Positions 1 to 10,657 of a DNA stretch of 64,000 nucleotides are shown one piece after another. The DNA comes from Micrococcales bacterium KH10 (GTDB lineage Bacteria > Actinomycetota > Actinomycetes > Actinomycetales > Cellulomonadaceae): the NCBI GenBank assembly GCA_900188465.1, contig FZPE01000004.1:280751-344750 (forward strand), written 5' to 3'. The notes beneath the pieces were generated by a model. That model was not told where the DNA came from and did no database searches. It saw nothing but the letters and a program-made list of their open reading frames with translations. The translations under genes and the position numbers were made by a program. Each line of letters begins with the position of its first letter. Position 1 is the stretch's first letter.

Positions 1-45
1 CCAGGTAAACCTGCTGGTAGCCACTAAGAAATGAGGGACGAGTCC

Positions 46-213
46 ATGGCGGCGATGAAGCCACGTACCGGTGATGGACCGTTAGAAGTTGTCAAGGAAG
101 GACGCAGCCTCGTGCTGAAGATGCCACTTGATGGCGGTGGCCGTCTGGTCGTCGAACTGACAGCTGATGACGCAGCCAACCTCAAGAACGCACTAGAGGG
201 CGTTGTCGGCTGA
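46..213 (+). CDS. DUF3117 family small protein
   Basis: This 55-residue protein begins MAAMKPRTGDGPLEV and contains the GGGRLVVEL core, which I recognise as the actinobacterial DUF3117 family; its function is unknown. I chose the ATG at 46 rather than the in-frame ATG at 31 because family members begin with MAAMKPRTGDG. A purine-rich stretch (gagggacgag) precedes the start. The gene overlaps or abuts the start of the downstream aminopeptidase gene, so the two may be translated from one message. No signal peptide or membrane segment is visible. Confidence 0.85.
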   Translation: MAAMKPRTGDGPLEVVKEGRSLVLKMPLDGGGRLVVELTADDAANLKNALEGVVG

Positions 214-1822
214 AGTGGTTGACCCCACTCATTTCACGATCGACACGATGACCGGGCGACTGGTTCTGCCTGAAGTCATCGCGGCTGATGGGACTGTCGA
301 AACTACACCTCTGATTACGGCGGATCATTGCGATACCGTCGTGTTGGCGATTCAACCTCCCGCGGGCGACGACAGTGTTCGCCCGACCCCTGGAGCCACC
401 GCCGCATCCTTGAGATACGGGGTTGACCTCGCTGACGCTGCAGAACGCTGCCATGCGAAGGGCAAGGCAGGCGAATGCAATGTCGTATCACTGCCGCGGG
501 TCCATGGACGCCGCAACGCGTCAGTGCCTTGGGACGGTCTCGCGCGACGCATCATTCTATTGGGCATCGGCGAAGGAACCGAATCGGATATTCGAACCGC
601 CGGTGCAGCGCTGTGGCGTCATATCGATTCCGATGAACGCACGGTCATCGATCTCGGGCCACGGACTGCTCCCGAGATCTTCGCCAGCTTTGCTGGGGGC
701 CTGTTTCTCGGTGCCTATCGGCCGAAGCGGGTCACGAAGACCGCTGCTGAGACATCGTCATCGCCTCAGATCGTGATGCTGTCCGGTCGGCACCGTCTCG
801 ATTCACTCACCGACGCATTGGGCGCCGCCCAAACCGTTGCCACCGGCACCTGGCTGGCACGGGACCTGGCAAACACCCCGAGCAACATCAAGACGCCGCA
901 ATGGTTCGCGGCGCAATGCGAGGCTATCGCAGCCGCTGAAGGCCTGGACATCACCGTTCACGATGAGTCCTGGTTAGCAGACCGGGGCTTCGGCGCGACT
1001 CTTGCAGTGGCCGGCGGGTCGGCGAATCCGCCCCGGTTCGTGGTCATCTCTCACGAACCGGTGACGGCTGGTGACGGTGCGAGGCACGTCGTGATCGTTG
1101 GTAAGGGCATCACCTATGACTCGGGTGGGCTCTGCCTGAAACCACGGACCGCCATGGTGCCGATGAAGACCGACATGGCCGGTGCCGCGACAGCAGTCGC
1201 CACCGCATTGGTCGCCCGCCGGTTGAACCTGCCGGACCGGATTACGGTGGTAGTCCCAGTGGCCGAAAATGCGATCTCGGGATCCGCCTATCGGCCCGGT
1301 GACGTACTGACCACGTTCAGCGGCGCTACGGTCGAGGTTACGAACACCGACGCAGAAGGTCGACTGATCTTGGCAGAAGCGCTGTCCTGGGCCGTCGCGG
1401 AACTGGAACCTGATCTCGTCATCGATATCGCCACCCTGACCGGTGCCTCCCGCATGGCGCTCGGTGACCGTCATGGTGTGCTCTACAGCAACGATGATGA
1501 GACAGCAGCCGATCTGGAACAGGCCGCGTCGCGCGCCCATGAATACCTGTGGCGGATGCCGCTGGTCGATTCCTATCGCGCGGGCTTGGAGTCTTCGCTC
1601 GCAGACATTCGGCAAACCGCAGCATCACAATGGGGCGCGGGCAGCATCATGGCGGCGCTGTTCCTGGAACACTTCGCACCGAAGACGAGTTGGGCCCATC
1701 TTGACATCGCTGGTGCGGCGCGTGCAGAGAAGCCGCGCGCCGACACCGCCGCTGGCGCCACCGGGTACGGTGTGGGCCTGCTCGCGCAGTACCTCCTACT
1801 GAGTGCGGGCCGCGAGCAGTAG
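203..1822 (+). CDS. pepA: Leucyl aminopeptidase, M17 family
   Basis: A 539-residue M17 cytosolic aminopeptidase, which removes N-terminal residues from peptides using two metal ions. The C-terminal catalytic domain carries the metal and catalytic signatures GKGITYDSGGL (about residue 300) and NTDAEGRLILAEAL (about residue 380). The N-terminal third is the variable domain usual for the family, and total length is normal. The start is uncertain: a TTG at 203 overlaps the end of the DUF3117 gene, while a GTG at 215 follows it directly; the purine stretch agaggg lies closer to the TTG. The 3' end overlaps the convergent methyltransferase gene by 27 bases. Confidence 0.9.
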   Translation: MSAEVVDPTHFTIDTMTGRLVLPEVIAADGTVETTPLITADHCDTVVLAIQPPAGDDSVRPTPGATAASLRYGVDLADAAERCHAKGKAGECNVVSLPRVHGRRNASVPWDGLARRIILLGIGEGTESDIRTAGAALWRHIDSDERTVIDLGPRTAPEIFASFAGGLFLGAYRPKRVTKTAAETSSSPQIVMLSGRHRLDSLTDALGAAQTVATGTWLARDLANTPSNIKTPQWFAAQCEAIAAAEGLDITVHDESWLADRGFGATLAVAGGSANPPRFVVISHEPVTAGDGARHVVIVGKGITYDSGGLCLKPRTAMVPMKTDMAGAATAVATALVARRLNLPDRITVVVPVAENAISGSAYRPGDVLTTFSGATVEVTNTDAEGRLILAEALSWAVAELEPDLVIDIATLTGASRMALGDRHGVLYSNDDETAADLEQAASRAHEYLWRMPLVDSYRAGLESSLADIRQTAASQWGAGSIMAALFLEHFAPKTSWAHLDIAGAARAEKPRADTAAGATGYGVGLLAQYLLLSAGREQ

Positions 1823-2431
1823 TCCCTGCCCCACTGAAATTAGTGAGACGGTGAGACGGTCGTCCTCGCGCAGTGAGGTGAGCACTGAGCGCATCTGAAC
1901 CACGGGCTCATCGCGCCGTGCCGCATCGGGCACCGCATCGTGCCACAGCGCATTGGTGATCGCGAGCAGTCCACCGTGACGCAACAGGCGGATCGCTTGT
2001 TCGAGATGTGATGGAATAGCGCCCGGGGAGTCATTGATGACCACCAGGTCGTAAGCACCATCCGCTAGCCGCGGCAGCACTTCCTTGGGCCTGCCGAGAA
2101 TCGTCCGGGTACGACCGGGCGCAATCTCAGCTTCCGAAAATGACTGCTTGGCCTGACGTTGATGTTCGGCTTCGGGGTCGATAGTGGTCAGGACACCATC
2201 GGATGCCATGCCTTCAAGCAAGTAGAGTGCGCTGATGCCCACGCCAGTTCCGATCTCGGCCACTGTCTTGGCTTGCATCGCCGCGGTTATCGTACGTAGC
2301 AGCGCTCCACTGGCTCGAGAGATCGCGGGGCTGCCAAATTCTGCCGCGCGTACCCTGGCTGCCTCGATCGACGTGCTGTCCGCTACGAAGTCCTCTGCAT
2401 ATGACCAACTCAGGGCCTTGTCGGTTGCGAT
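1796..2431 (-). CDS. SAM-dependent O-methyltransferase, probable AUC start
   Basis: A class I methyltransferase of the O-methyltransferase_3 (catechol/caffeoyl-CoA type) family, related to mycobacterial Rv1220c. The SAM-binding motif I is VAEIGTGVGISALYLLE and a later acidic motif is YDLVVINDSP. The first ATG (2278) would remove the conserved N-terminal helix. The open frame continues upstream and encodes a typical N-terminus (TDKALSWSYAEDFV). In that extension there is no ATG, GTG or TTG before the stop at 2507-2509. A perfect AAGGAG sits six bases before an ATC codon at 2431-2429, giving 211 residues, the usual family length. An AUC start is therefore the best reading; a sequence error is the alternative. 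The substrate is unknown. Confidence 0.72.
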   Translation of the reverse strand: MATDKALSWSYAEDFVADSTSIEAARVRAAEFGSPAISRASGALLRTITAAMQAKTVAEIGTGVGISALYLLEGMASDGVLTTIDPEAEHQRQAKQSFSEAEIAPGRTRTILGRPKEVLPRLADGAYDLVVINDSPGAIPSHLEQAIRLLRHGGLLAITNALWHDAVPDAARRDEPVVQMRSVLTSLREDDRLTVSLISVGQGLLLAARTQ

Positions 2432-2607
2432 GGTAGTCTCCTTCGGCCGTTGTCGGTGGTTGCGGTGTGGACTACCGCAACCGGGTGTCGTGCTCCATAA
2501 CTGAGCCTACTGGCATGGCCGTATTCTCTCAGACCGTGGCGCGCGGCGTACCATGGGAGAAATCCATGTCCATCGGGGACGAGTTCCCCTGGTTTGAGGT
2601 GACAGGC

Positions 2608-4052
<1,445 letters not shown>

Positions 4053-4053
4053 A

Positions 4054-4635
4054 GTGATGCTGCCGACTCCTGCGCTCGCACCCGGTCAGATCCGCATCGG
4101 GGTGGCTATCGCTGTCCCGGAACCGTTCGCCAGTGAGTTGGTGGCGGCGCGGCGCCGGTTTGAGGACCCCATGGCTGAGTTCATCCCGCCGCACATCACC
4201 CTGCTTGGTCCGACAGTGATCAACGAGCAGGATATGGCGGACGTCGCCGAGCATCTTCGCACGGTTGCACAGCAGGTCAATAGTTTCGTGGTGCATCTTC
4301 GCAGTTCCGGCACCTTCCGGCCGGTTTCTCAGGTCGTATTCGTCCAGGTCGCGCAAGGTATCGCCGAATGTGAGCAACTCGAAGAGCTGGTCCGTTCGGG
4401 ACCATTGCAGCAGGATCTGCGGTTCCACTATCACCCTCACGTCACGGTGGCTCATGACGTTCCTGAATCGGCACTCAACGTCGCTTTTGAGGACATGGCC
4501 CGCTATGAAGCGAGTTTCGCAGTCAACGAGATCCAGTTGTTCGAACACTACGAGGACAATCAGTGGCGGGCCGTTGCCGGATTCGATCTGACCGACCCGT
4601 TCGACGATCAGTTCCCCACGGTCCGGTTACCGTGA
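4054..4635 (+). CDS. 2H phosphoesterase / 2'-5' RNA ligase-like protein
   Basis: A two-histidine phosphoesterase-fold protein of 193 residues. Both HxT signatures are present, as PPHITLLGP and HPHVTVAHD, separated by about 80 residues as in the family. Members act on 2',3'-cyclic phosphates or 2'-5' linkages in RNA, but the natural substrate cannot be deduced. A similar protein next to trpS is common in actinobacteria, as far as I recall. Starts are possible at GTG 4054 or ATG 4057, immediately after the trpS stop. The end overlaps the convergent small membrane-protein gene by nine bases. Confidence 0.8.
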   Translation: MMLPTPALAPGQIRIGVAIAVPEPFASELVAARRRFEDPMAEFIPPHITLLGPTVINEQDMADVAEHLRTVAQQVNSFVVHLRSSGTFRPVSQVVFVQVAQGIAECEQLEELVRSGPLQQDLRFHYHPHVTVAHDVPESALNVAFEDMARYEASFAVNEIQLFEHYEDNQWRAVAGFDLTDPFDDQFPTVRLP

Positions 4636-4854
4636 TGTGACGATAATCAGCACCAAGGCGGCAACGACGGCGAGGACCGCGTTGCCGAGTACAAAGAGTT
4701 GGATGTGGCGTGGGGCAGGGCGGCCCCACGGATATTTCTCCTCGTCATCCAGGTCATCGTCGTCAGTTTCCTCGTTGACCGAAAGCCCGGGGCTGGTGGG
4801 CGGTAACATCGGTGCTTGTGGCTCCTGGTCTTCTCGTTCACCGTGCGAAGTCAT
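4627..4854 (-). CDS. Small single-TM membrane protein
   Basis: A 75-residue protein with a hydrophilic, strongly acidic N-terminal half (VNEETDDDDLDDEEKYPWG) and one C-terminal membrane helix (about residues 53-72). This tail-anchored layout would leave the acidic part in the cytoplasm. No family was recognised by name. The coding frame is supported by the sensible composition, the ATG start and the tight convergent arrangement with the 2H phosphoesterase gene. Confidence 0.65.
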   Translation of the reverse strand: MTSHGEREDQEPQAPMLPPTSPGLSVNEETDDDDLDDEEKYPWGRPAPRHIQLFVLGNAVLAVVAALVLIIVTSR

Positions 4855-4921
4855 GGATAGAACCTAGCATCGTTACCAGGGACTTGATGACAGAGTTCAC
4901 GACTCAGGACCGGGGGAGACG

Positions 4922-5893
4922 ATGACCAAAGGATTGGGACGAGTGCTCGCATTCGTCAAAGGTGTCCTGCAATGGTGGAAAGCCAGCAGGGGCGGTCGCA
5001 CGATGGATCGGTACAACCAAGCGGCAGGGGCGTTGCTGTGCGGGGGTATCGCCTATACAGCGGTCTTCTCCATCTTCGCCGCGTTGGTGATCGGCTACAC
5101 GACGGTCACAATGATCGTCGGCAACAACGACGAGCTAAAGGATCAAATGCTCTCGGGGGTGGATCAGTTCATCCCGGGCTTGGTCGATACCGGTTCCGGT
5201 GGTGCCCTGACTCCAGAACAGCTCATGCTCACCACCGGACGAGGCCTGACGTCGATCATCGCTGCCGCAGTGTTGCTGTGGTCCGCCATCTCGTTCATGG
5301 GTGGGTTGCGCACAGCCGTTCAGACAGTTCTCCACACTGAACCGGTCAGTGAGAATGCCGTGATCGGCAAGCTCAAGGACCTCGGCGGATACGTCGTGCT
5401 CTTTGCCGCCGTCCTGCTCACCTCGGCCTTGAGTTGGACGATGTCGCTTGCCGGGTCCTGGCTCAGTGAAAGACTGGGCAGCACAGCGCTGACCACTGCA
5501 GCGAACGTTGTCGGCATTGCCCTGATCATCATTGTCGACATCGCCGTGTTCTCCTACGTGATGGTGGTCTTGGGGCGGGTGAAACCGAAACGGAAGGACC
5601 TCATCATCGCTGGGTTCGCGGTGGGACTCGTGATTGAAGCCTTGCGCCTGGCTGGAACCCAGATAGTGACGGGTTCAGCCTCGAAGAACGCCCTGTTGGC
5701 ATCGTTTGCCGTGATCGTCACACTGCTGCTAGTGGTCAACTTGGTGGCACGGGTGGCGCTGATGGCCGCCGCCTGGTTAGCGGAAGGTGAGATCACCAAG
5801 ATCTCTGGTTCCAGCCCTTCGAAACCCGCAAAGTCGACTAGTGCGCAGCAGTATGCCGAGGGGCCTGTGGCCACCCTTCCCAAGCAGACTTGA
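4922..5893 (+). CDS. YihY/BrkB family membrane protein
   Basis: A polytopic inner-membrane protein of 323 residues with six likely membrane helices. It carries the family landmarks: the N-terminal RYNQAAGALLCGGIAYTAVFS segment and the long central hydrophobic blocks. The family was once labelled ribonuclease BN, which is now considered wrong, and its transport role is unresolved. The cytoplasmic tail is serine/lysine-rich. The start ATG follows a gggggaga purine stretch. The 3' end overlaps the convergent galE gene by 56 bases. Confidence 0.85.
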   Translation: MTKGLGRVLAFVKGVLQWWKASRGGRTMDRYNQAAGALLCGGIAYTAVFSIFAALVIGYTTVTMIVGNNDELKDQMLSGVDQFIPGLVDTGSGGALTPEQLMLTTGRGLTSIIAAAVLLWSAISFMGGLRTAVQTVLHTEPVSENAVIGKLKDLGGYVVLFAAVLLTSALSWTMSLAGSWLSERLGSTALTTAANVVGIALIIIVDIAVFSYVMVVLGRVKPKRKDLIIAGFAVGLVIEALRLAGTQIVTGSASKNALLASFAVIVTLLLVVNLVARVALMAAAWLAEGEITKISGSSPSKPAKSTSAQQYAEGPVATLPKQT

Positions 5894-6827
5894 CCATATC
5901 GGCCAGATCGTGTGATGCGGTCCAGCCGAGTTCTGATGCGGCCAGTGCAGGGTCAGCGACCAAGAGCGCTGGATCCCCCGGGCGTCGTGGCAACTCGTCG
6001 GCGGTCGTGTCGAGACCGGTCACCTCACCGACAAGATCGATGACCTCACGCACCGAAGCGCCGTTGCCGGTGCCGATATTGAAAGCGTCGAAGACGTTAC
6101 GTCCTGAATCGAGGTAGGCCAAGGCCTGCAGATGAGCCTCCGCGAGATCCTTGACGTGGATGTAGTCCCGAATGCAGGTGCCATCTGGTGTCGGGTAGTC
6201 GGTGCCGAAAATCTGTGGCGCCCGGTTCGCACACAGTTTCTCGAAGACCATGGGAATCAAGTTGAGCGCTACGGTATCTGCCAATTCGGGCCAACCGGCG
6301 CCGGCTACATTGAAATAACGCAACCCGACATACTGCAACCCCCACGCAGTGGTAGCGGCCCGCGCCAGCCATTCCCCGACGAGTTTCGTCTGGCCGTAGG
6401 GATTGATCGGTTCCTGTGCGGTCTTTTCCGCGACATAGCCGCTGTCGGGTTGACCGTAGACGGCCGCTGACGATGAGAACACCAGTTTCGGAACCGAACT
6501 GGCCTCCATCGCCGCGAGCAGATTGACCATTCCGCCAACATTCTGCTGGTAGTACCAGGTGGGTCGTTCCACCGACTCGCCAACACGTTTACGGGCCGCG
6601 AAATGGATGACTGCGCTGGCCTCGTGTTCGGCGAACGCCGCAGCAAGGATCTCAGTTGCCCCCGCTGCCGCAATGTCCAGCTCGATCAGCGGGACATCGG
6701 CAGGGACTCGGTCATGGCTCCCTGTCGACATATCATCAACGATGACGACCTTCTGCCCTGCCAATTGCAAGAGCCTGACCACATGGGCGCCGATATAGCC
6801 GGCGCCGCCGGTGACAACGATGCTCAT
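5838..6827 (-). CDS. galE: UDP-glucose 4-epimerase
   Basis: A short-chain dehydrogenase/reductase-fold epimerase interconverting UDP-glucose and UDP-galactose for cell-envelope sugars and galactose use. The NAD-binding motif TGGAGYIGAH lies at the very N-terminus. The catalytic tyrosine/lysine pair is in NPYGQTKLVGEW, preceded by the SSSAAVYGQP serine motif. The 329-residue length is typical. It lies downstream of sdhB on the same strand, separated by a small hairpin, so it may receive read-through. Its last 56 bases overlap the opposite-strand yihY gene. Confidence 0.93.
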   Translation of the reverse strand: MSIVVTGGAGYIGAHVVRLLQLAGQKVVIVDDMSTGSHDRVPADVPLIELDIAAAGATEILAAAFAEHEASAVIHFAARKRVGESVERPTWYYQQNVGGMVNLLAAMEASSVPKLVFSSSAAVYGQPDSGYVAEKTAQEPINPYGQTKLVGEWLARAATTAWGLQYVGLRYFNVAGAGWPELADTVALNLIPMVFEKLCANRAPQIFGTDYPTPDGTCIRDYIHVKDLAEAHLQALAYLDSGRNVFDAFNIGTGNGASVREVIDLVGEVTGLDTTADELPRRPGDPALLVADPALAASELGWTASHDLADMVKSAWEGWPQAPRHTAAH

Positions 6828-6850
6828 AGGAACCTCTCACCTATTCGGCG

Positions 6851-6873
6851 TTCAAACCCCGATGTGGTTTGAA
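6851..6873 (-). terminator. Hairpin after sdhB
   Basis: An eight-base-pair perfect inverted repeat (TTCAAACC and GGTTTGAA with a seven-base loop) starts directly after the sdhB stop codon. There is no U-run, so it may act as a weak terminator or as a 3'-end stabiliser before galE. Confidence 0.45.
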
Positions 6874-7641
6874 TCAGAATGCACGAGTAATCATGGCACG
6901 TTTGACTTCCTGAATCGCTTTGGTGACCTCGATGCCGCGCGGACATGCCTCAGAGCAGTTGAAGGTGGTGCGGCAACGCCACACGCCTTCCTTGTCATTG
7001 AGGATCTCGAGGCGGTCAGCGGCGGCCTGGTCGCGCGAGTCGAAGATGAACCGGTGGGCGTTGACGATCGCGGCGGGGCCGAAGTACTGGCCGTCGGTCC
7101 AAAACACCGGGCAAGAACTCGTGCACGCGGCGCACAAGATGCACTTGGTGGTGTCGTCGAATCGTTCCCGCTGCTCTGGGTTCTGGTGGCGTTCCGCGGT
7201 GGGGTGCTTGCCATCCTTTGTGATCAGGAACGGCATGATCTCGCGGTAGGAAGCGAAGAAGGGCTCCATATCGACGACGAGGTCCTTGATCACGGGCAGA
7301 CCCTTGATCGGTTCTACGATGATCGGCTTGGCCGGGTTGACGTCCTTGAGCAGGGTCTTGCAGGCCAGGCGGTTACGGCCGTTGATACGCATAGCGTCCG
7401 AACCGCAAATACCGTGTGCGCACGAGCGACGGAAGGTGAGTGAGCCATCCTGTTCCCATTTGATCTTGTGGAGCGCATCGAGCACGCGGTCAGTGCCGTG
7501 GACATCGACTTCGAACTCGTCCCAATATGCCTGTGGCCCGTGGTTCTCGGGGTCGAAGCGCATGATCTTCAGCGTGACGGTGAAGCTGGGGATCGCGCCA
7601 ACCTCGGCGGCCGGGCTCGTGGTTTCGACAGTGGCAGTCAT
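6874..7641 (-). CDS. sdhB: Succinate dehydrogenase iron-sulfur subunit
   Basis: The 255-residue iron-sulfur subunit of complex II, passing electrons from SdhA to the membrane quinone site. The plant-type [2Fe-2S] ligands are in CAHGICGSDAMRINGRNRLAC. The [4Fe-4S] and [3Fe-4S] ligands are in CILCAACTSSCP and CRTTFNCSEACPRGI. It is last in the sdhC-D-A-B operon; its start overlaps the sdhA stop (7641). Confidence 0.96.
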   Translation of the reverse strand: MTATVETTSPAAEVGAIPSFTVTLKIMRFDPENHGPQAYWDEFEVDVHGTDRVLDALHKIKWEQDGSLTFRRSCAHGICGSDAMRINGRNRLACKTLLKDVNPAKPIIVEPIKGLPVIKDLVVDMEPFFASYREIMPFLITKDGKHPTAERHQNPEQRERFDDTTKCILCAACTSSCPVFWTDGQYFGPAAIVNAHRFIFDSRDQAAADRLEILNDKEGVWRCRTTFNCSEACPRGIEVTKAIQEVKRAMITRAF

Positions 7642-9494
7642 CAGTACTTACGCTCCATCGGCTGGTAACGAGTCATCGTGACGGGCTTGGCGCCGAGCAC
7701 CAGTTTGTAGCCGTCGAAGACTTCGACGAGGTTGAACGCATTGTCAGCACTCAGTTGATCGTGCGGGACCAGTTCGACTCTGCTATCCGCTGATTCCAGC
7801 GGACGGCGGTAAACCATGGTGTGCTGCATGTAGTTGGCGTCGTCGCGGTCCGGGTAGTCCTCGCGGAAGTGGCCGCCGCGCGATTCACGACGGTTCAGCG
7901 CTCCGACGACGACGACCTCGGCAAGATCCAGCAGGAAGCCCAACTCGATTGCTTCGAGCAGGTCGGTGTTGAACAGTGTGCCCTTGTCCTGTACGGAGAC
8001 ATTCTTGTAGCGACGCTGCAAGTCGCGGATCTTGTTCAGGGCGTCGGTGAGTGACTGGTCGGTGCGGAACACCTGAGCCTCGCGGTCCATGACCTCTTGG
8101 AGCTCGCTGCGTACGTCAGCGACCCGGTCGCCATCGGGACGGGTGCGCATCTGCTCGAGTTCTTCAACCGTCGCGGCGATCGCATCTTCTGGAATGTCCA
8201 GGAATTGGGCGGTCTTGGCGTATTCGGCGGCGGCACGTCCAGCGCGTTTGCCGAAGACGTTGATGTCCAGCAGGGAGTTGGTTCCCAACCGGTTCGAACC
8301 GTGGACCGACACGCATGCCACTTCGCCGGCGGCATACAGACCGCGAATGACATTCGTGGTGTCGCGCAGCACTTCGGTTTCAATGTTGGTCGGGATGCCA
8401 CCCATGGCGTAGTGCGCTGTCGGGTAGACCGGCACCGGCTCGGTGTAGGGCTCCACGCCGAGGTAGGTACGTGCGAACTCGGTGATATCCGGTAGCTTCG
8501 CGTCGATGTGGGCGGGCTCAAGGTGCGTCAGATCAAGGAGCACGTAGTCCTTATTGGGACCGGCGCCTCGTCCTTCGCGCACCTCGTTGGCCATAGACCG
8601 CGCCACGATATCGCGCGGTGCGAGGTCCTTGATGGTGGGGGCATAGCGTTCCATGAAGCGTTCGCCGTTGCCGTTACGCAGGATCGCGCCTTCGCCACGG
8701 GCTGCCTCAGACAGCAAAATCCCAAGCCCGGCCAGACCTGTTGGGTGGAATTGGAAGAACTCCATGTCCTCAAGCGGAATCCCGCGACGAAGGGCGAGCG
8801 CCATACCGTCGCCGGTCAAGGTGTGGGCGTTTGACGTGGTCTTGTAGATCTTCCCGGCGCCGCCGGTTGCGAAGACAATGGATTTGGCGCGGAAGACATG
8901 GATCTCACCGGTTGCCAGATCGTAGGCGACCACACCGGTGGCGTTGACTTCTTCGCCGTCGGGCACGGTGCCCTGCGACAGGTCGTGATCGACCAGCAGA
9001 TCGAGCACGTAGAACTCGTTGAAGAACTCCACCTGCTGTTTGACGCAGTTCTGGTAGAGGGTCTGGAGAATCATGTGGCCGGTGCGGTCCGCTGCATAGC
9101 AGGCACGTCGCACGGCAGCCTCACCGTGGTTACGGGTGTGACCACCGAAACGACGTTGGTCGATCTTCCCGTCTGGGGTGCGGTTGAAGGGCAGGCCCAT
9201 GTGCTCGAGATCCATGACGGCCTCAATGGCCTCTTTGGCCATTACTTCCGCTGCGTCTTGATCGACGAGGTAGTCGCCGCCCTTGACGGTGTCGAAGGTG
9301 TGCCACTCCCAGTTGTCATCCTCGACATTGGCGAGTGCGGCGCACATGCCGCCTTGGGCGGCTCCGGTGTGAGATCGGGTGGGATAGAGCTTGGAGATCA
9401 CTGCCGTGGATACGTCTTTGGATGATTCCAGGGCGGCGCGCATTCCAGCACCGCCGGCACCGACGATCACAACATCAAAACTGTGGGTCTGCAT
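7641..9494 (-). CDS. sdhA: Succinate dehydrogenase flavoprotein subunit
   Basis: The 617-residue FAD subunit that oxidises succinate to fumarate in the TCA cycle. An N-terminal dinucleotide-binding motif ([15 protein letters not shown]) and the FAD-linking histidine motif ([10 protein letters not shown], about residue 43) are present. The substrate-site segments HPTGL and [13 protein letters not shown] are also intact. Length and gene order match menaquinone-linked actinobacterial enzymes. It is cotranscribed with the anchor genes upstream and overlaps sdhB by one base. Confidence 0.96.
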   Translation of the reverse strand: MQTHSFDVVIVGAGGAGMRAALESSKDVSTAVISKLYPTRSHTGAAQGGMCAALANVEDDNWEWHTFDTVKGGDYLVDQDAAEVMAKEAIEAVMDLEHMGLPFNRTPDGKIDQRRFGGHTRNHGEAAVRRACYAADRTGHMILQTLYQNCVKQQVEFFNEFYVLDLLVDHDLSQGTVPDGEEVNATGVVAYDLATGEIHVFRAKSIVFATGGAGKIYKTTSNAHTLTGDGMALALRRGIPLEDMEFFQFHPTGLAGLGILLSEAARGEGAILRNGNGERFMERYAPTIKDLAPRDIVARSMANEVREGRGAGPNKDYVLLDLTHLEPAHIDAKLPDITEFARTYLGVEPYTEPVPVYPTAHYAMGGIPTNIETEVLRDTTNVIRGLYAAGEVACVSVHGSNRLGTNSLLDINVFGKRAGRAAAEYAKTAQFLDIPEDAIAATVEELEQMRTRPDGDRVADVRSELQEVMDREAQVFRTDQSLTDALNKIRDLQRRYKNVSVQDKGTLFNTDLLEAIELGFLLDLAEVVVVGALNRRESRGGHFREDYPDRDDANYMQHTMVYRRPLESADSRVELVPHDQLSADNAFNLVEVFDGYKLVLGAKPVTMTRYQPMERKY

Positions 9495-9555
9495 TGGAAG
9501 TGACTCGCTCCTTAGCGGCTCAATGAGATACGTGTGAAAGCTACGATTTTGACCG

Positions 9556-10005
9556 TCACGCTTGACAGAAACTTGCCAGTAGGTCAGGATCAGCGCCGAC
9601 AGGGCAGGGATCGAAGGTGAAGATGACGAGCGTGCCGAGCACGATGATGGTGATCGTCATCGTGTACAGGATGACCTTGAGCCATAGGCGCAGGAGGTCG
9701 CGGCTGACATAGTCGTTAAGGATCGTGCGCACACCGTTGTTGCCGTGGATCATGGCGAGCCAGAGCATCAGAAGGTCCCAGATCTGCCAGACCGGTGAGG
9801 CCCACTTACCGCCGACGAAGGCGAAATCGATGGCGTGGACGCCGTCACCGACCATCAGGTTGACGAATAGATGCCCGAAGATCAGGACCACCAGTAGCGC
9901 ACCGGAAGCACGCATGAACACCCAACTGTAAAGCTCGAAATTTCCGCGGCTCACCTTTTTACGCTGGTATTTCTCGCGGGGGGCCGCAATGTCTACTGTG
10001 CTCAT
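9556..10005 (-). CDS. sdhD: Succinate dehydrogenase membrane anchor SdhD
   Basis: A 149-residue hydrophobic anchor with three membrane helices, in the SdhD family. The signature region includes [20 protein letters not shown], with a histidine suited to haem b ligation, and [19 protein letters not shown], which is typical of SdhD. It lies between sdhC, one base upstream, and sdhA, 61 bases downstream, on the same strand. Confidence 0.88.
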   Translation of the reverse strand: MSTVDIAAPREKYQRKKVSRGNFELYSWVFMRASGALLVVLIFGHLFVNLMVGDGVHAIDFAFVGGKWASPVWQIWDLLMLWLAMIHGNNGVRTILNDYVSRDLLRLWLKVILYTMTITIIVLGTLVIFTFDPCPVGADPDLLASFCQA

Positions 10006-10006
10006 C

Positions 10007-10387
10007 TCAGTGGCCTCCGAAGACGTTCATCAGGTGTCGAGGCAGGAATCCGGCCATGGTGACGAGGAACAGCCCGACGACGATCCACAGCATCACGCGC
10101 TGATAGCGAGGACCCTTGGCAAGGAAGTCCACCAGGACGATGCGGATTCCGTTGAAGGCGTGGAATACGACGGCCGCTACCAGTCCGGCTTCACCGATTC
10201 CCATGATCGGTGTCTTGTAGGTCCCGATCACTGCGTTGTACGCCTCGGGTGAGACCCGGACGAGCGCTGTATCGAGAACGTGGACCACCAGGAAAAGATA
10301 GATCAGCAGGCCGGTCACGCGATGCGCAATCCATGACCACATTCCTTCGCGGCCGCGATACAACGTACCGACTGGTGCGCTGGGCAC
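10007..10387 (-). CDS. sdhC: Succinate dehydrogenase cytochrome b subunit SdhC
   Basis: A 126-residue cytochrome b556-type anchor and the first gene of sdhCDAB. It has three membrane helices, and the MWSWIAHRVTGLLIYLFLVV segment carries the family's HRxTG signature. I chose the GTG at 10387-10385, which is preceded by AGGAGG at good spacing. An open frame extends further upstream to about 10501, but that part is arginine-rich and unlike SdhC. The stop is one base before the sdhD start codon. Confidence 0.9.
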   Translation of the reverse strand: MPSAPVGTLYRGREGMWSWIAHRVTGLLIYLFLVVHVLDTALVRVSPEAYNAVIGTYKTPIMGIGEAGLVAAVVFHAFNGIRIVLVDFLAKGPRYQRVMLWIVVGLFLVTMAGFLPRHLMNVFGGH

Positions 10388-10526
10388 TGTGCGCCTCCTG
10401 TGGCGAATCAGCGGGCTGCGGATCGCCAGGGCAACGCTCGCATTCCGGCTGTGCCGGTGCGAGCGCAGGGCTGACCGTGCCCTCAATGTTGGGTACTTCA
10501 CAACTTACACGGTCAACGGCTCGATA

Positions 10527-10545
10527 CGAGGTTAGGTAGACCTGA
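10527..10545. promoter_or_regulatory. Candidate DtxR/IdeR-type iron box
   Basis: The 19-base element cgAGGTTAGGtagACCTgA matches 13 of 19 positions of the remembered DtxR/IdeR consensus TTAGGTTAGGCTAACCTAA. It keeps the AGGT-N7-ACCT half-site spacing exactly. It lies about 140 bases upstream of the sdhC start and 110 bases upstream of manC, so it could act on either gene. Link to a regulator is inferred from motif resemblance only. Confidence 0.4.
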
Positions 10546-10657
10546 TTTGTCGTGGTGGGGCGTGCTATAGTCCGCAAACTCGCGGGTAGATCACCGACTG
10601 TTCCCGGTTGCGCGTGTACCGCGGACACGTGCTGGCAGCGGTCACTATGCTCAGCCT

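Noticed and set aside
974..1615. Minus-strand open frame of 213 codons.
   Set aside because: It is antisense to the leucyl aminopeptidase gene and has shadow-like composition.
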